From Microbacterium sp. VKM Ac-2870 (lineage in GTDB: Bacteria > Actinomycetota > Actinomycetes > Actinomycetales > Microbacteriaceae), in the NCBI RefSeq assembly GCF_015350795.1, contig NZ_JADKSH010000005.1:1-64000 (forward strand): 64,000 bases of DNA. The letters run 5' to 3'. The notes beneath the pieces were generated by a model. It was given only the letters and a program-made list of their open reading frames with translations, was not told the DNA's origin and did not search any database. Below, piece by piece: positions 1 to 7,538 of this stretch (positions within the stretch are counted from its first letter, which is position 1; every line of letters begins with the position of its first letter). The position numbers and the translations under genes are program-made.

Positions 1-69
1 TCGATGGTGTTGCGCTGACGGGTTGAGTTCACCAGCGTGTTTTTCGCGAAGGAGCTCGACCGCCCCTGA
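1..69 (+). pseudogene. C-terminal tail of IS3-family orfA
   Basis: The frame reads VEFTSVFFAKELDRP and then stops at 67-69. This matches the usual end of the helix-turn-helix orfA protein of IS3-family elements. It lies three bases before the orfB start, as expected for the family. The 5' part is outside the window. Confidence 0.6.
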
Positions 70-71
70 CC

Positions 72-905
72 GTGATGGTCCGGTTCATCAACGAGTACCG
101 GGATCGTTTCGGGGTCGAGCTCATCTGCCGGGTCCTGCGACCGGCAGTCCAGGGGTTCCTTACCTCCCGCGCTATCGCGCCGCCGTCGGTCGAGGACCCT
201 CGGCCCGCCAGCTGCGCGACGACGTGCTCGTCCCCGAGGTTGCCAGGTTGCATGCGGAGAACTACAGCGTTTACGGGCGCCGGAAGATGCGTGCGCTGAT
301 GCGTCGGCAGGGGTGGGACATCGGCCGCGACTAGACCGAGCGCCTCATGCGCCTGGCCGGAGTGGAGGGCGTAAAGAAATCGAAGCGAGTGTTCACGACA
401 CGCTCCGACAAGACGACGCTGCCTAGCGATCTCGTGAACCGTCGCTTCACCGCGGCGGCGCATCGTCGGCTGGAACGTCGCGGCCACGCTTCGCGCTGAG
501 ATCCTCCCGATGCAAGCCCTCGATATGGCCGCCTGGGGCGCTGGCGACGACCTCACCGGGCTGACGCATCATTCGGATCACGGGTCGAACTACACGGCAA
601 TGGTCTACACCGACCGCCTCGTCGAACTCGGCGCCGTCCCCTCGACCGGGACGGTCGGCGACAGCCACGACAACGCCCTCGCCGAGGCGATCAACAACCT
701 CTACAAGACCGAGCTCATCCGCCAGCGCGGCCCCTGGCGAACGGTCGAACAGGTCGAACTCGCGACCCTCGAGTGCGTGTGGTGGTGGAACAACTCCCGC
801 CTCCACGGCGAGCTCGACATGCACACCCCCATCGAAGTCGAGGACGCCTCCTACGCTGACCAAAAATCAGGCCAGCCGGCACCCGCCGGACAAGGCTCCC
901 CATAG
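72..905 (+). pseudogene. Broken IS3-family transposase orfB (DDE integrase)
   Basis: The start (MMVRFINEYRDRFGVE) lies in the frame of position 72. The frame then shifts, and the next recognisable piece (YSVYGRRKMRALMRRQGWDI) is in the frame of position 23. That piece runs into a TAG at 332-334 where the family has a sense codon; the downstream reading continues sensibly (RLMRLAGVEGVKKSKR). The segment that should carry the first catalytic Asp is deleted around 460-490. The C-terminal catalytic half (510-905) is intact, with the second Asp in HHSDHGSNY and the Glu in DNALAEAINNLYKTE. It is dead by three independent lesions. Confidence 0.8.
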
Positions 906-986
906 GAACGAAAGTCAGGCCGATTCAGTTCCCTCACGTCATCCAACTGCGGCGCGGCCGAGGACCAAGGCCGAGTCGAGCCGCAT

Positions 987-1511
987 TCAACTGACAGCGA
1001 GGGCACTCGAAAATAGTACGATTGATAGAGTGCTCAGTAAGGCGTATTGAATGATTGATATCCACCAGTAGCGCGGCATGGGAACTCGGTTGAGACGGCT
1101 CTCAACTTCGACTTCATGCGAGGTCGAAGGAAAGACAATCTCGCGTCGAAAGCGGACTCGCGATTCTTCCGGTTCCCGAAATCGTCGGATGAGAAGCCAA
1201 AATATCGCAAAAACGGCGACGAGAGAAGCACAGACAGTCAACGCCACGGAGAGCGAAGACGGCGAGCGCGGCGCGCATCCGTCTGATAGATAGGTCACGA
1301 CGCTAATGACCCCGTAGATCGTAGCGCAGACTCCCGCCAGTGCCGCAGACCACGGCACGATCAGTCGAGAATAGAGCCTCTCCGGCCTTGGGCCAGCAGC
1401 GTAGTTTCGACGCGCCCACTCCGTTATCCAGTCACCGCAAATGGCTATGCACAGACCCGCCATCAGCACCGTCAAATACGGCCATGCGACCTCGCCGCAA
1501 ATCGTTGACAT
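987..1511 (-). CDS. Small polytopic membrane protein, unknown function
   Basis: A 174-residue protein with about four hydrophobic segments (near residues 9-27, 53-74, 86-108 and 150-170) and a charged stretch between the third and fourth. GAGG lies upstream of the ATG at 1511. I do not recognise the family. It sits 27 bases downstream of a truncated glycine-rich peptide gene on the same strand, an arrangement that suggests an immunity or export role. That role is inference from context only. The locus is less GC-rich than the core genes further right, which fits acquired DNA. Confidence 0.55.
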   Translation of the reverse strand: MSTICGEVAWPYLTVLMAGLCIAICGDWITEWARRNYAAGPRPERLYSRLIVPWSAALAGVCATIYGVISVVTYLSDGCAPRSPSSLSVALTVCASLVAVFAIFWLLIRRFREPEESRVRFRREIVFPSTSHEVEVESRLNRVPMPRYWWISIIQYALLSTLSIVLFSSALAVS

Positions 1512-1538
1512 AAGCGCCTCAGAACCTAACCGTCAGCA

Positions 1539-1774
1539 TCATTGAAACTTGAAAGTAAACATCAGGGAGCATCCCGCACCTACACCTGCAACAAATCCAC
1601 TCGTAGTTCCAAAAGCGGTGCCAATGCCCGCCTTATCGGCAGCATATGCTTCCCCTCCGCCAGTGACACCCATCACAAAAGCGGCACTGCACGACAGGTT
1701 TATTCCATTGTAGAGGTTCGGTACCGCTCCTTGGGAAGAGCTAGCCGCGAAGGAAAGGGCGTGAGGAACGAATC
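1539..1774 (-). pseudogene. Glycine-rich, Cys-containing peptide gene truncated by an IS element
   Basis: About 78 codons are open up to the IS boundary at 1775, with the stop at 1539-1541. The visible part has SSSQGAVPNLYNGINLSC, then a glycine- and alanine-rich stretch (VMGVTGGGEAYAAD, GTTSGFVAGVGAGC), and ends SLMFTFKFQ. No start codon or signal peptide remains because the 5' end is cut by the IS3-family element. No continuation was found on the far side of the IS. The two Cys residues and the small, hydrophobic, glycine-rich C-terminus resemble bacteriocin-type precursors, but no family was recognised. Confidence 0.5.
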
Positions 1775-1793
1775 GGTGACAGCTGATCGTTAG
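1775..1793 (+). repeat. Left terminal inverted repeat of IS3-family element
   Basis: Starts GGTGACAG and pairs with the reverse complement of 3003-3021, which also starts GGTGACAG. The first eight bases are identical; the inner part is imperfect. Confidence 0.55.
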
Positions 1794-1825
1794 TGCCGGG
1801 AGGCGCTGGCGGGGAGGATGTCATC

Positions 1826-2131
1826 ATGCCCGGTCCTTATCCCAGAGAGTTTCGCGAGGACGTTGTCGCGGTCGCTCGTAGCCGTGAGAGCGGCGTCACG
1901 ATCAAGCAGATCGCGACCGATTTCGGTATCAGCGAAGCGACGCTGCAGAACTGGCTCCGTCAGGCCGATGTCGAGGACGGCAACCGTCCCGGCCAGACCG
2001 CGGCCGACGCCGCCGAGGCGCGGGAGTTGAAGAAGCGGATACGGCTCCTCGAGCAGGAGAACGAGGTCCTCCGCCGTGCGGCGGCGTATCTGTCGCAGGC
2101 GAACCTGAAACTCGGTGGCTCCCCAAAATGA
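1826..2131 (+). CDS. IS3-family transposase orfA (helix-turn-helix protein)
   Basis: A 101-residue protein. The N-terminal half is a transposase_8-type helix-turn-helix (REFREDVVAVARSRESG, then IKQIATDFGISEATLQNWLR). The C-terminal half is a leucine-zipper coiled coil (ELKKRIRLLEQENEVLRRAA). It binds the element ends and is normally fused to OrfB by -1 frameshifting. The ATG at 1826 is preferred over the upstream start at 1793 because it is preceded by GGGGAGG and begins the conserved domain. It ends within an AAAATGA overlap with orfB. Confidence 0.85.
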   Translation: MPGPYPREFREDVVAVARSRESGVTIKQIATDFGISEATLQNWLRQADVEDGNRPGQTAADAAEARELKKRIRLLEQENEVLRRAAAYLSQANLKLGGSPK

Positions 2132-3006
2132 CGTACCCGCTCGTATCTGAGCTCGCCGACGCGGGGATTCCCGTGACGGTGTCGTGTCGGGTCCTCAAGC
2201 TCGCTCGCCAGCCCTACTACCGGTGGCGGAACGACCCGGTGCGGGATGCGGACGTGCTCCGCGCGTATCGGATCAACGCGCTGCACGACGCGCACCACGA
2301 CGATCCGACGTTCGGCTACCGCTACCTCGCTGACGAAGCGCGGCGTGCGGGGTGGCGGATGAGTCGGCGGACGGCGTGGAAGCTGTGCTCGCAGGCCGGG
2401 ATCCTCTCCTCTGCGCAACGCCGCCGACGCGGGAAGGGCAAGAAGGCCGGCCCGCCGGTGTTCGACGACCACGTCCAGCGCGTGTTCCGCGCCGATGCAC
2501 CTAACCGACTCTGGCTCACCGACATCACCGAGCACCGCACCACCGCCGAGGGCAAGCTCTACTGCTGTGCGATCAAAGACGTGTTCTCGAACCGGATCGT
2601 GGGCTACTCGATCTCGGATCGGATGACCGCGACACTCGCCGTCGACGCGCTCCGCAACGCCGTCGCCCGCCGCGGCGACGTCGCCGGTTGCATCCTGCAC
2701 GCCGATAGGGGCAGCCAGTTTCGGAGCAGGGCTATGGCCCGCGAGTTGCGCCGTCACGACATGGTCGGATCGATGGGCCGTGTCGGTGCGGCCGGGGACA
2801 ACGCGGCGATGGAGTCGTTCTGGTCGCTTCTTCAAACGAACGTGCTCAACCAGCAGCGGTGGGCGACGCGGCAAGAGCTGCGCCTGGCCATCGTCGTCTG
2901 GATCGAGCGCAAGTATCACCATCAACGAGCCCAAGACACCCTCGGCGGGTTGACGCCCATCGAGTTCGAAGCCAAGCTAACCAAGCCGCTCACACTCGCG
3001 GCCTAA
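2128..3006 (+). CDS. IS3-family transposase orfB (DDE catalytic protein)
   Basis: A 292-residue integrase-core transposase. It has an N-terminal HTH_21-like region (FGYRYLADEARRAGWRMS), then the rve catalytic domain. The catalytic residues are visible: Asp in LWLTDITEH, Asp in ILHADRGSQF and Glu in NAAMESFWSLLQ. It lies in the -1 frame relative to orfA, and the overlap contains an A-rich AAAATGA. This is compatible with programmed frameshifting to make an OrfAB fusion. No stops or missing motifs are seen, so the element may be active. Confidence 0.88.
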   Translation: MTYPLVSELADAGIPVTVSCRVLKLARQPYYRWRNDPVRDADVLRAYRINALHDAHHDDPTFGYRYLADEARRAGWRMSRRTAWKLCSQAGILSSAQRRRRGKGKKAGPPVFDDHVQRVFRADAPNRLWLTDITEHRTTAEGKLYCCAIKDVFSNRIVGYSISDRMTATLAVDALRNAVARRGDVAGCILHADRGSQFRSRAMARELRRHDMVGSMGRVGAAGDNAAMESFWSLLQTNVLNQQRWATRQELRLAIVVWIERKYHHQRAQDTLGGLTPIEFEAKLTKPLTLAA

Positions 3007-3021
3007 ACCAAACCTGTCACC
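3003..3021 (-). repeat. Right terminal inverted repeat of IS3-family element
   Basis: Read on the minus strand it starts GGTGACAG, matching the left end. It overlaps the last codons of orfB, which is common in the family. Confidence 0.55.
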
Positions 3022-3042
3022 AGTTCGATCCTCACGCCCCCC

Positions 3043-3077
3043 ATTCGCCACCCGAGAGTCCGCACCGGCGATGGCGA
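3043..3077 (+). repeat. 35-bp dispersed repeat, copy 1
   Basis: Identical at 34 of 35 positions to 6203-6237. It begins ATTCGCCACCCGAGAGTCC and ends ATGGCGA. Its ends form a short inverted repeat (TTCGCCA / TGGCGA). The first ten or so bases (ATTCGCCACCC) recur twice beside the integrase at 22594-22616. Function unknown; an integrase or recombination site is possible. Confidence 0.6.
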
Positions 3078-3138
3078 CACCGATTCCTCAGAGCTCGGGC
3101 AAGCTCCCCAGTAGCTGCCACCTTTCGCGCTCAGCCGT

Positions 3139-3591
3139 TCATGCGATAAGAGCAACAAACCGGCGAAGTTCGCGCACGTGCCGTCGATCGTTCGGATCGA
3201 CACCGCGATCGAGCACTGCGGACACTCGGACACGGGGCAGCTGGAAGCTGATGAATGGCCCCCGAGGAAGATCATCGTCGAGCACGAGCTCGTGATCCTC
3301 AAGATCCACTCGGTAGAGCCAGCCTCGGCCTATTCCGGGCATCCGCGTCGTCCAATCGGCCGCGAACGCGGCAGCAAGAGCACGCTCCGTGGTGACATAC
3401 ACGAGGTCTTCCGACGTCATTACGCGCGTGAATCCGGCAGCTTCGGACCTCTCGCGCATGCTCGGCATGCCCGACAGGGACGGCGGAAGAATCCAGCCGC
3501 CGGGGCGTAGATCGGGCGCACCACCATGGAAGAGCGACACGCGGCCAGCCCTCACCTGAGAATCAAGCAATCGCAGCTCAGTCGTGTCCAC
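3139..3591 (-). CDS. Possible ADP-ribosyltransferase-fold (Arr-like) protein
   Basis: A 150-residue protein. An early HG in VSLFHGGAPDL, a central DLVYVTTERALAAAFAADW, then WLYRVDLEDHELVLDDDLP and an ISFQLPRVRVSAVLDRG strand resemble the order of conserved pieces in rifampin ADP-ribosyltransferase (Arr) and relatives. The match is by eye and the catalytic triad is not proven. The GTG start at 3591 is preceded by TAGCGT six bases upstream (3598-3603), suggesting a leaderless transcript. It could equally be an unrelated small hypothetical or a toxin. It stands alone between an IS element and the PadR locus. Confidence 0.45.
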   Translation of the reverse strand: MDTTELRLLDSQVRAGRVSLFHGGAPDLRPGGWILPPSLSGMPSMRERSEAAGFTRVMTSEDLVYVTTERALAAAFAADWTTRMPGIGRGWLYRVDLEDHELVLDDDLPRGPFISFQLPRVRVSAVLDRGVDPNDRRHVRELRRFVALIA

Positions 3592-3790
3592 GCGCTCACG
3601 CTACGCCGACCGGGCTCGGCTCGGCTCGGCGCAAATCAGGCCAGGAGCAAGTCGCGCACCACGGGTCGCAACCGCGGGTGATCCTTGGCGCGCCCGTCAC
3701 AAGATGGCCACGCGGCACGTCGGAGGACTGTGCGAAGGTCACCGCCAGCCGGCGAGGAACGGTGTGGCTTGGGTAGGTGATCGACGGCGT

Positions 3791-4540
3791 TTAGGCGAGT
3801 TCGCCGCGAGGATCGCCCACGGCTGCCGCTCCGCGGCGGCTACGAGCCGCAGAGCGGATGGCGGTCCCGCACAGGATGACACCGGTTAGCACGCCGGCAG
3901 GTGCGGCGAGCAGGCCGAGGTAGAGGGGCACCGTGCCTAGGAAACCAGCGACGAAGCCGATAGTGAGGGCCCAGTCCCGCGTCATTCCGCCGCGCTGAAG
4001 ACTCGGCGCGGTCGCTACGGCCACGGCAATGCCGACGAATGCAGCACTCAATGCGCCCACCGCCCACAGGCTCTCCACGTTTGGGATGACGCCGCCGCCA
4101 TCTCGAAGAGCTGCAAGGTTCAGGGTCGCCAAGGCCGCGAGCGCTGCGAATGCAGACGCGAGCGCCGGCACAACGGTGCGGACGCTCCATCGCCAGTCAG
4201 TAGCTGCACGAAGACTCCAGACCGACACACTGAGCAGGAGCGGACCGACGAAGAGCCACAGCGGATTACCTACCGCGTTGTTACCGCCCAACGCAAGGAT
4301 GTACCCCACCGCGAGCGCAACCGTTCCGAGCGCAGACGCGGCAATCGGGAGGATATGGCGAGTGCGCTCGAAGAGACCAGCAGCTCGCATCGCCGCCCGC
4401 TCTTCTTGGCTGAGCTGTGTGGAGTCGGAGTGCTCACAACGCTCCATATGTAAATCAATGAGCGCAGCCCCGTGCGTTTCGCGCCACCTCCGCGGGTACC
4501 AGCGAAGCATCCGTTCGACATCGCGCTCGATTGTGCTCAT
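3791..4540 (-). CDS. Membrane protein paired with PadR regulator
   Basis: A 249-residue protein. The soluble N-terminus (ERDVERMLRWYPRRWRETHG) is typical of actinobacterial partners of PadR regulators. About six hydrophobic segments follow from residue 65 to 230. The ATG overlaps the padR stop codon (ATGA), so the two are translationally coupled. In such pairs the membrane protein is thought to work with or be controlled by the PadR repressor; the signal sensed here is unknown. The C-terminus is Arg- and Ala-rich and cytoplasmic. Confidence 0.7.
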   Translation of the reverse strand: MSTIERDVERMLRWYPRRWRETHGAALIDLHMERCEHSDSTQLSQEERAAMRAAGLFERTRHILPIAASALGTVALAVGYILALGGNNAVGNPLWLFVGPLLLSVSVWSLRAATDWRWSVRTVVPALASAFAALAALATLNLAALRDGGGVIPNVESLWAVGALSAAFVGIAVAVATAPSLQRGGMTRDWALTIGFVAGFLGTVPLYLGLLAAPAGVLTGVILCGTAIRSAARSRRGAAAVGDPRGELA

Positions 4541-4884
4541 GCCGTGACCGCCTTCCCGTTAACTTCCCGAAGTCGTCGCTGAGCTAGCTGAGCCTGAGCT
4601 GCGAGCTGGTCGGCGCGGCGCTTCAGTATCTGCATCCCGTCTGTGGACAGCACGTAGTAACGCCGCGTGCGCTTGTGCACGACTTCCTCACCGTCGGGAA
4701 GAATCCAGCCCTTACTCGCCATGGATTCCAGCGCGGCGTAAAGAGTGGCGATGGGGAGAGACTTCTCGAGCTGGTCTTCCGCATCGCGTAAAAGACCGTA
4801 GCCATGCCTGCGGCCCGAGGCCAGCGAGGACAACACAGCGAACTGCAGATCAGTGACGCTCATGTCACGCATCGTATCAGACAT
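4537..4884 (-). CDS. PadR-family transcriptional regulator
   Basis: A 115-residue winged-helix repressor: DLQFAVLSSLASGRRHGYGL, IATLYAALESMASKGWI and RRYYVLSTDGMQIL carry the PadR recognition helix and wing. The C-terminal helix (LKRRADQLAAQAQLAQRRL) should dimerise. Three in-frame ATGs (4884, 4872, 4863) are possible and none has a good ribosome binding site. The first overlaps the palindrome at 4883-4908, so 4872 or 4863 may be the true start. The palindrome suggests autorepression. It is coupled to the membrane protein gene downstream. Confidence 0.8.
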   Translation of the reverse strand: MSDTMRDMSVTDLQFAVLSSLASGRRHGYGLLRDAEDQLEKSLPIATLYAALESMASKGWILPDGEEVVHKRTRRYYVLSTDGMQILKRRADQLAAQAQLAQRRLREVNGKAVTA

Positions 4885-4908
4885 ATATTCCGAGCGCTCA
4901 GAATATAT
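4883..4908. promoter_or_regulatory. Near-perfect 26-bp palindrome, likely PadR operator
   Basis: Arms ATATATTC (4883-4890) and GAATATAT (4901-4908) flank a centre containing AGCGCT. 24 of 26 positions are symmetric. It lies at the start of padR and is strikingly AT-rich for this DNA. It also lies 132 bp upstream of the divergent secreted-protein gene at 5040. PadR proteins bind AT-rich palindromes over their own promoters, so autoregulation is the obvious reading. Confidence 0.7.
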
Positions 4909-5039
4909 GGCGAAGTGAAACTCTGACTGAATTGAGTTACCCCAAGCGGGCTGCCGCCCAGCGCCGAGCCATGGACGGTGGGCGCACCACAACGCGCGCG
5001 GGTCAACCGACGCGCACCGATCGAGGAGGATCGTTCGCA

Positions 5040-5993
5040 ATGAAGAGACGACTGCATGCGGGACTGTGCATGACAGCAATTGGAGGGTTGTTGGTTGCCT
5101 CGCTTGGCGCAACGGCGGCCGTCGCCGCGGAGAAGCCCGGCGACGATGTCTTGAGCGCCCTCGCCGCAACCGCCCAGACCGACGAAGCTCCCGATGTCCT
5201 GTCGAGCACTGCCGACCCTGCCAGTGTCGGTGTTACCGTCCCGGGCAACTCCTCCGACCCCATTGTCATCGCATCGGGTGACGCAGCGATAGAAGTCACT
5301 CTTCCCGGCGCTGCAGCTGATGCGGTCACGATCGGGGACGGCCTTGTGGGCTTCGACGGTGGAGATGGGTCGACGTCCGTTCCAGTCGCGAAGATGGACG
5401 GTTCAGTGCAGCTGATTTCCGTTATCGACGGCCCCTCTAGCCCCACGGACTATCGATACGAGTTCGACTTGCCCGCTGGAGCTACGCTCAACCGCGTCGA
5501 GGATGGCGGCGTGGCGGTGAAAGCTGCAGACGGAAGTGTGCTCTTTGGCGTACTTGCGCCCTGGGCTGTCGACGCCAACGGCGACGCTGTAGCCACCAGT
5601 TACACCATCGTCGGCAACGCTCTCGTTCAACACGTCGCTCACGGATCGTCGAGCGCTTACCCGGTCGTTGCAGATCCGTGGCTAGGAGGCACATGGGTCG
5701 AGTCGTGGTCCTGGTACAGCGGCGCTACCCGCATCGCGATGACGCCGACTCTGTTCGCGAAGGCGGCGTGCCCGGGCAACGTCGTCTGCGCCGCCACGTG
5801 GCAGGGAGTAGCCCAGTCCGAGCTCGCCAACGCGCAGGTAACTAGCGGCAACGAGGCGAAGATCAACCGCGCCACGACCGGCAACCAGATTGGCTGCCAC
5901 ATGGTCGGAGGCGCCTTCAAGTCTCCGTGGAACCTCGAAACTGACGCCGCAGATAAGGGCCTGCTCGGTTTCATCGCGTCCGCCTGCAACTAA
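5040..5993 (+). CDS. Secreted DUF2599-domain protein
   Basis: A 317-residue protein with a Sec signal peptide (MKRRLHAGLCMTAIGGLLV...ATAAVAA). A long beta-rich pro-region (about residues 40-215) ends in YPVVADPWLG. The C-terminal DUF2599 domain (about 217-317) has the family's NQIGCHMVGGAFKSPWNLE pattern and ends in a Cys-Asn. The YPVVADP junction is common in actinobacterial secreted proteins ahead of a variable C-terminal domain, so the last 100 residues may be the effector part. GAGGAGG lies upstream of the ATG at 5040, which is why the upstream in-frame start was rejected. It is divergent from padR, and a hairpin follows. Confidence 0.8.
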   Translation: MKRRLHAGLCMTAIGGLLVASLGATAAVAAEKPGDDVLSALAATAQTDEAPDVLSSTADPASVGVTVPGNSSDPIVIASGDAAIEVTLPGAAADAVTIGDGLVGFDGGDGSTSVPVAKMDGSVQLISVIDGPSSPTDYRYEFDLPAGATLNRVEDGGVAVKAADGSVLFGVLAPWAVDANGDAVATSYTIVGNALVQHVAHGSSSAYPVVADPWLGGTWVESWSWYSGATRIAMTPTLFAKAACPGNVVCAATWQGVAQSELANAQVTSGNEAKINRATTGNQIGCHMVGGAFKSPWNLETDAADKGLLGFIASACN

Positions 5994-6006
5994 ACACGAC
6001 CAGCTC

Positions 6007-6038
6007 GGTGGCAGCCGGGCGTTCTCTCGGCTGCCACC
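6007..6038 (+). terminator. Rho-independent-type hairpin after DUF2599 gene
   Basis: An 11-bp perfect stem (GGTGGCAGCCG, 6007-6017, with 6028-6038) and a 10-base loop, starting 13 bases after the stop codon. There is no strong T-tract, as is common in actinobacteria. Confidence 0.6.
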
Positions 6039-6202
6039 TTCGCGAGGATGAGCAGACAGCTTTCAGCGCGTCACGTTATCCACCCACCTTCGGCGTCCGC
6101 AATCGGTATCACCGGGGTGGGCATCTGACGAGCTAGCTTCGCCGCGAATGCTGGCCACCCGCGACCAAGCCTGACCAGGGGAGCGCTCCTCCAGCCAGTG
6201 CT

Positions 6203-6237
6203 ATTCGCCACCCGAGAGTCCGCACCCGCGATGGCGA
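6203..6237 (+). repeat. 35-bp dispersed repeat, copy 2
   Basis: Differs from 3043-3077 at one position. It lies in the gap between the DUF2599 gene and the HEAT-repeat gene, so the two copies bracket the ART-like, PadR and DUF2599 genes. Confidence 0.6.
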
Positions 6238-6282
6238 ACCGGTCGTCCGCGTGCAGTGAGCGGGTTTCCGTCGGACGATCGC

Positions 6283-6933
6283 CTACTCGAGAACCTTCTG
6301 CGCCTCTTTGCGTACCCACGTGCGGTCATCGTGGACGAGTCCGCCGAGCACCGAAGCGGGCAACCGCACCTTTCGCTTCCGGAGCGCCGACACGGCGTGC
6401 CCATTGACGTCGCGATCCGCCAACAACCCCAACAAGACCTGATTCGCCTCCGGATGCTTCGACTTGGCGAACCCTAACACGATCATCTCCCGTCCCCGCC
6501 CGTACCGAACATCCGTGGCCAGTTCGACCAGCTCGTCGAAGTATGCATCGTCCCAAATGATCTCCAGAGCGCTCCCCGTAGCCCACCGTGCTCCCAGATT
6601 GGTTGGGGCAGATGCGCGGCGGAAGAACCGAATGAGCGCAGGAATAGCGACCGGCTTCGCCCATGGCACACTCAGTGCCCGGACGATCTCCTGTGCTTTG
6701 CGATCATCCGTCTCTCGTTCCAGAGCATCCACCAACACGGGGATGGCGCTCACATATCGGATGCCAGAACGTCGCAAATTTGCGAGCGACGAATATGCGT
6801 ACCCAAGGTCTAGGAGTTCAGCGAGAACTCGCTCTTGGCCGTGGGGCTGGACACTCACAGCAACGACCTCATTGGGTGGACCACCCACGGATAGACCCAC
6901 GTCGATCATGTCGCTCGCATGGTCTACATCCAT
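6283..6933 (-). CDS. HEAT-repeat protein, probable immunity protein
   Basis: A 216-residue all-helical protein with HEAT-like repeats (VLVDALERETDDRKAQEIVRAL, ALIRFFRRA, GSALEIIWDD). Helical-repeat proteins of this kind are frequent immunity proteins in polymorphic toxin loci. The downstream neighbours support that use. The start is uncertain: ATG 6933 or GTG 6858. The GTG aligns with the ATG of the partial second copy at 7726-7869. A 141-bp segment (6718-6858) is duplicated there. No cognate full-length toxin gene is present in the window. Confidence 0.65.
   Translation of the reverse strand: MDVDHASDMIDVGLSVGGPPNEVVAVSVQPHGQERVLAELLDLGYAYSSLANLRRSGIRYVSAIPVLVDALERETDDRKAQEIVRALSVPWAKPVAIPALIRFFRRASAPTNLGARWATGSALEIIWDDAYFDELVELATDVRYGRGREMIVLGFAKSKHPEANQVLLGLLADRDVNGHAVSALRKRKVRLPASVLGGLVHDDRTWVRKEAQKVLE
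6718..6858 (-). repeat. 141-bp direct repeat, copy 1 (5' part of HEAT gene)
   Basis: Aligns without gaps to 7729-7869 at roughly 85 percent identity by eye. It covers the first 47 codons after the putative GTG start of the HEAT-repeat gene. Confidence 0.75.
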
Positions 6934-7041
6934 CAGCTCTCGTTGCCGCCGCGAAGTCGGATCTGCACCGCGGGACGGGCCATCCGAACTTGTGCGTCGA
7001 CGGGCGCGAATACTCCAGTACGCGACTGCGCGCCGACGAGA

Positions 7042-7512
7042 TCACACCTTCCCCGTTTCGTAGGCGAGCCTGCCAGCCTCCTCCTCGATTTGCAGGTAGT
7101 CAGCGATTCGAGAAGCGATGCCCTGATTCTCAGCGTCGATCGCCATCAGCTTGGGTATCGCCCATTCGACCCCTCCCCCGATACCGATTACGCGGTTCTG
7201 GACATCCGATCGCCGCTCTGCGGAGACGTTCGGGAAAAGCACCCGGAAAACGTAACGCCCTGAAGGTTGTGTCACGCGGCGGAGATTGAACGGACCTTCC
7301 GAAGTCGTCTCGGTCTCGACAATGTCTCCGAGCGCGACGTTGTAAAGGAAGAAGGGCACGCAACATACCTCGAATGTGGACTCGGTCAATTGCCGGCACC
7401 ACAGCTGCTCAAATCTGCCCTTCTCCGGCAGTGACGCGACGATGATGAAGTTGGCGCGCTCTCGCCACAGAGGTTCCGGGTGAGCAGTGTACTGGTTAGT
7501 CATTTGGGTCAT
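7042..7512 (-). CDS. DUF4265-like protein, probable immunity protein
   Basis: A 156-residue protein. The RFEQLWCRQLTESTFEVCCVPF stretch, followed by FLYNVALGDIVETE, matches the DUF4265 pattern as I know it. DUF4265 genes are often found next to toxin genes. The ATG at 7512 is chosen because GGAGAG lies eight bases upstream. It sits between two HEAT gene copies on the same strand, inside a run of immunity-like genes. An intact toxin partner is absent. Confidence 0.6.
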   Translation of the reverse strand: MTQMTNQYTAHPEPLWRERANFIIVASLPEKGRFEQLWCRQLTESTFEVCCVPFFLYNVALGDIVETETTSEGPFNLRRVTQPSGRYVFRVLFPNVSAERRSDVQNRVIGIGGGVEWAIPKLMAIDAENQGIASRIADYLQIEEEAGRLAYETGKV

Positions 7513-7538
7513 TGTGGATCTCTCCACCACGAGGGCGG

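Larger units (their letters stand above)
1..905 (+). mobile_element. Decayed IS3-family insertion sequence remnant
   Basis: This is the right-hand part of an IS3-type element whose left end lies outside the window. The end of orfA is visible at 1-69 (reading ...FFAKELDRP, stop), followed directly by orfB remains to 905. The orfB part has an in-frame stop, a frameshift and an internal deletion, so the element cannot encode its own transposase. No clear right terminal inverted repeat was identified; similarity fades just after 905. Confidence 0.8.
1775..3021 (+). mobile_element. Apparently intact IS3-family insertion sequence
   Basis: An element of about 1247 bp with overlapping orfA and orfB. 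Imperfect terminal inverted repeats begin GGTGACAG at both ends (1775-1793 and 3003-3021, about 13 of 19 matching). No 3-4 bp target duplication is visible (left flank AATC, right flank AGTT). This suggests a later rearrangement or slightly misplaced ends. The right flank does not continue the gene on the left flank. Confidence 0.75.

Noticed and set aside
1542-1793. Plus-strand frame of 83 codons left of the IS element
   Set aside because: The minus strand gives a far more protein-like glycine-rich peptide; the plus frame is Ser/Arg-rich with no domain.
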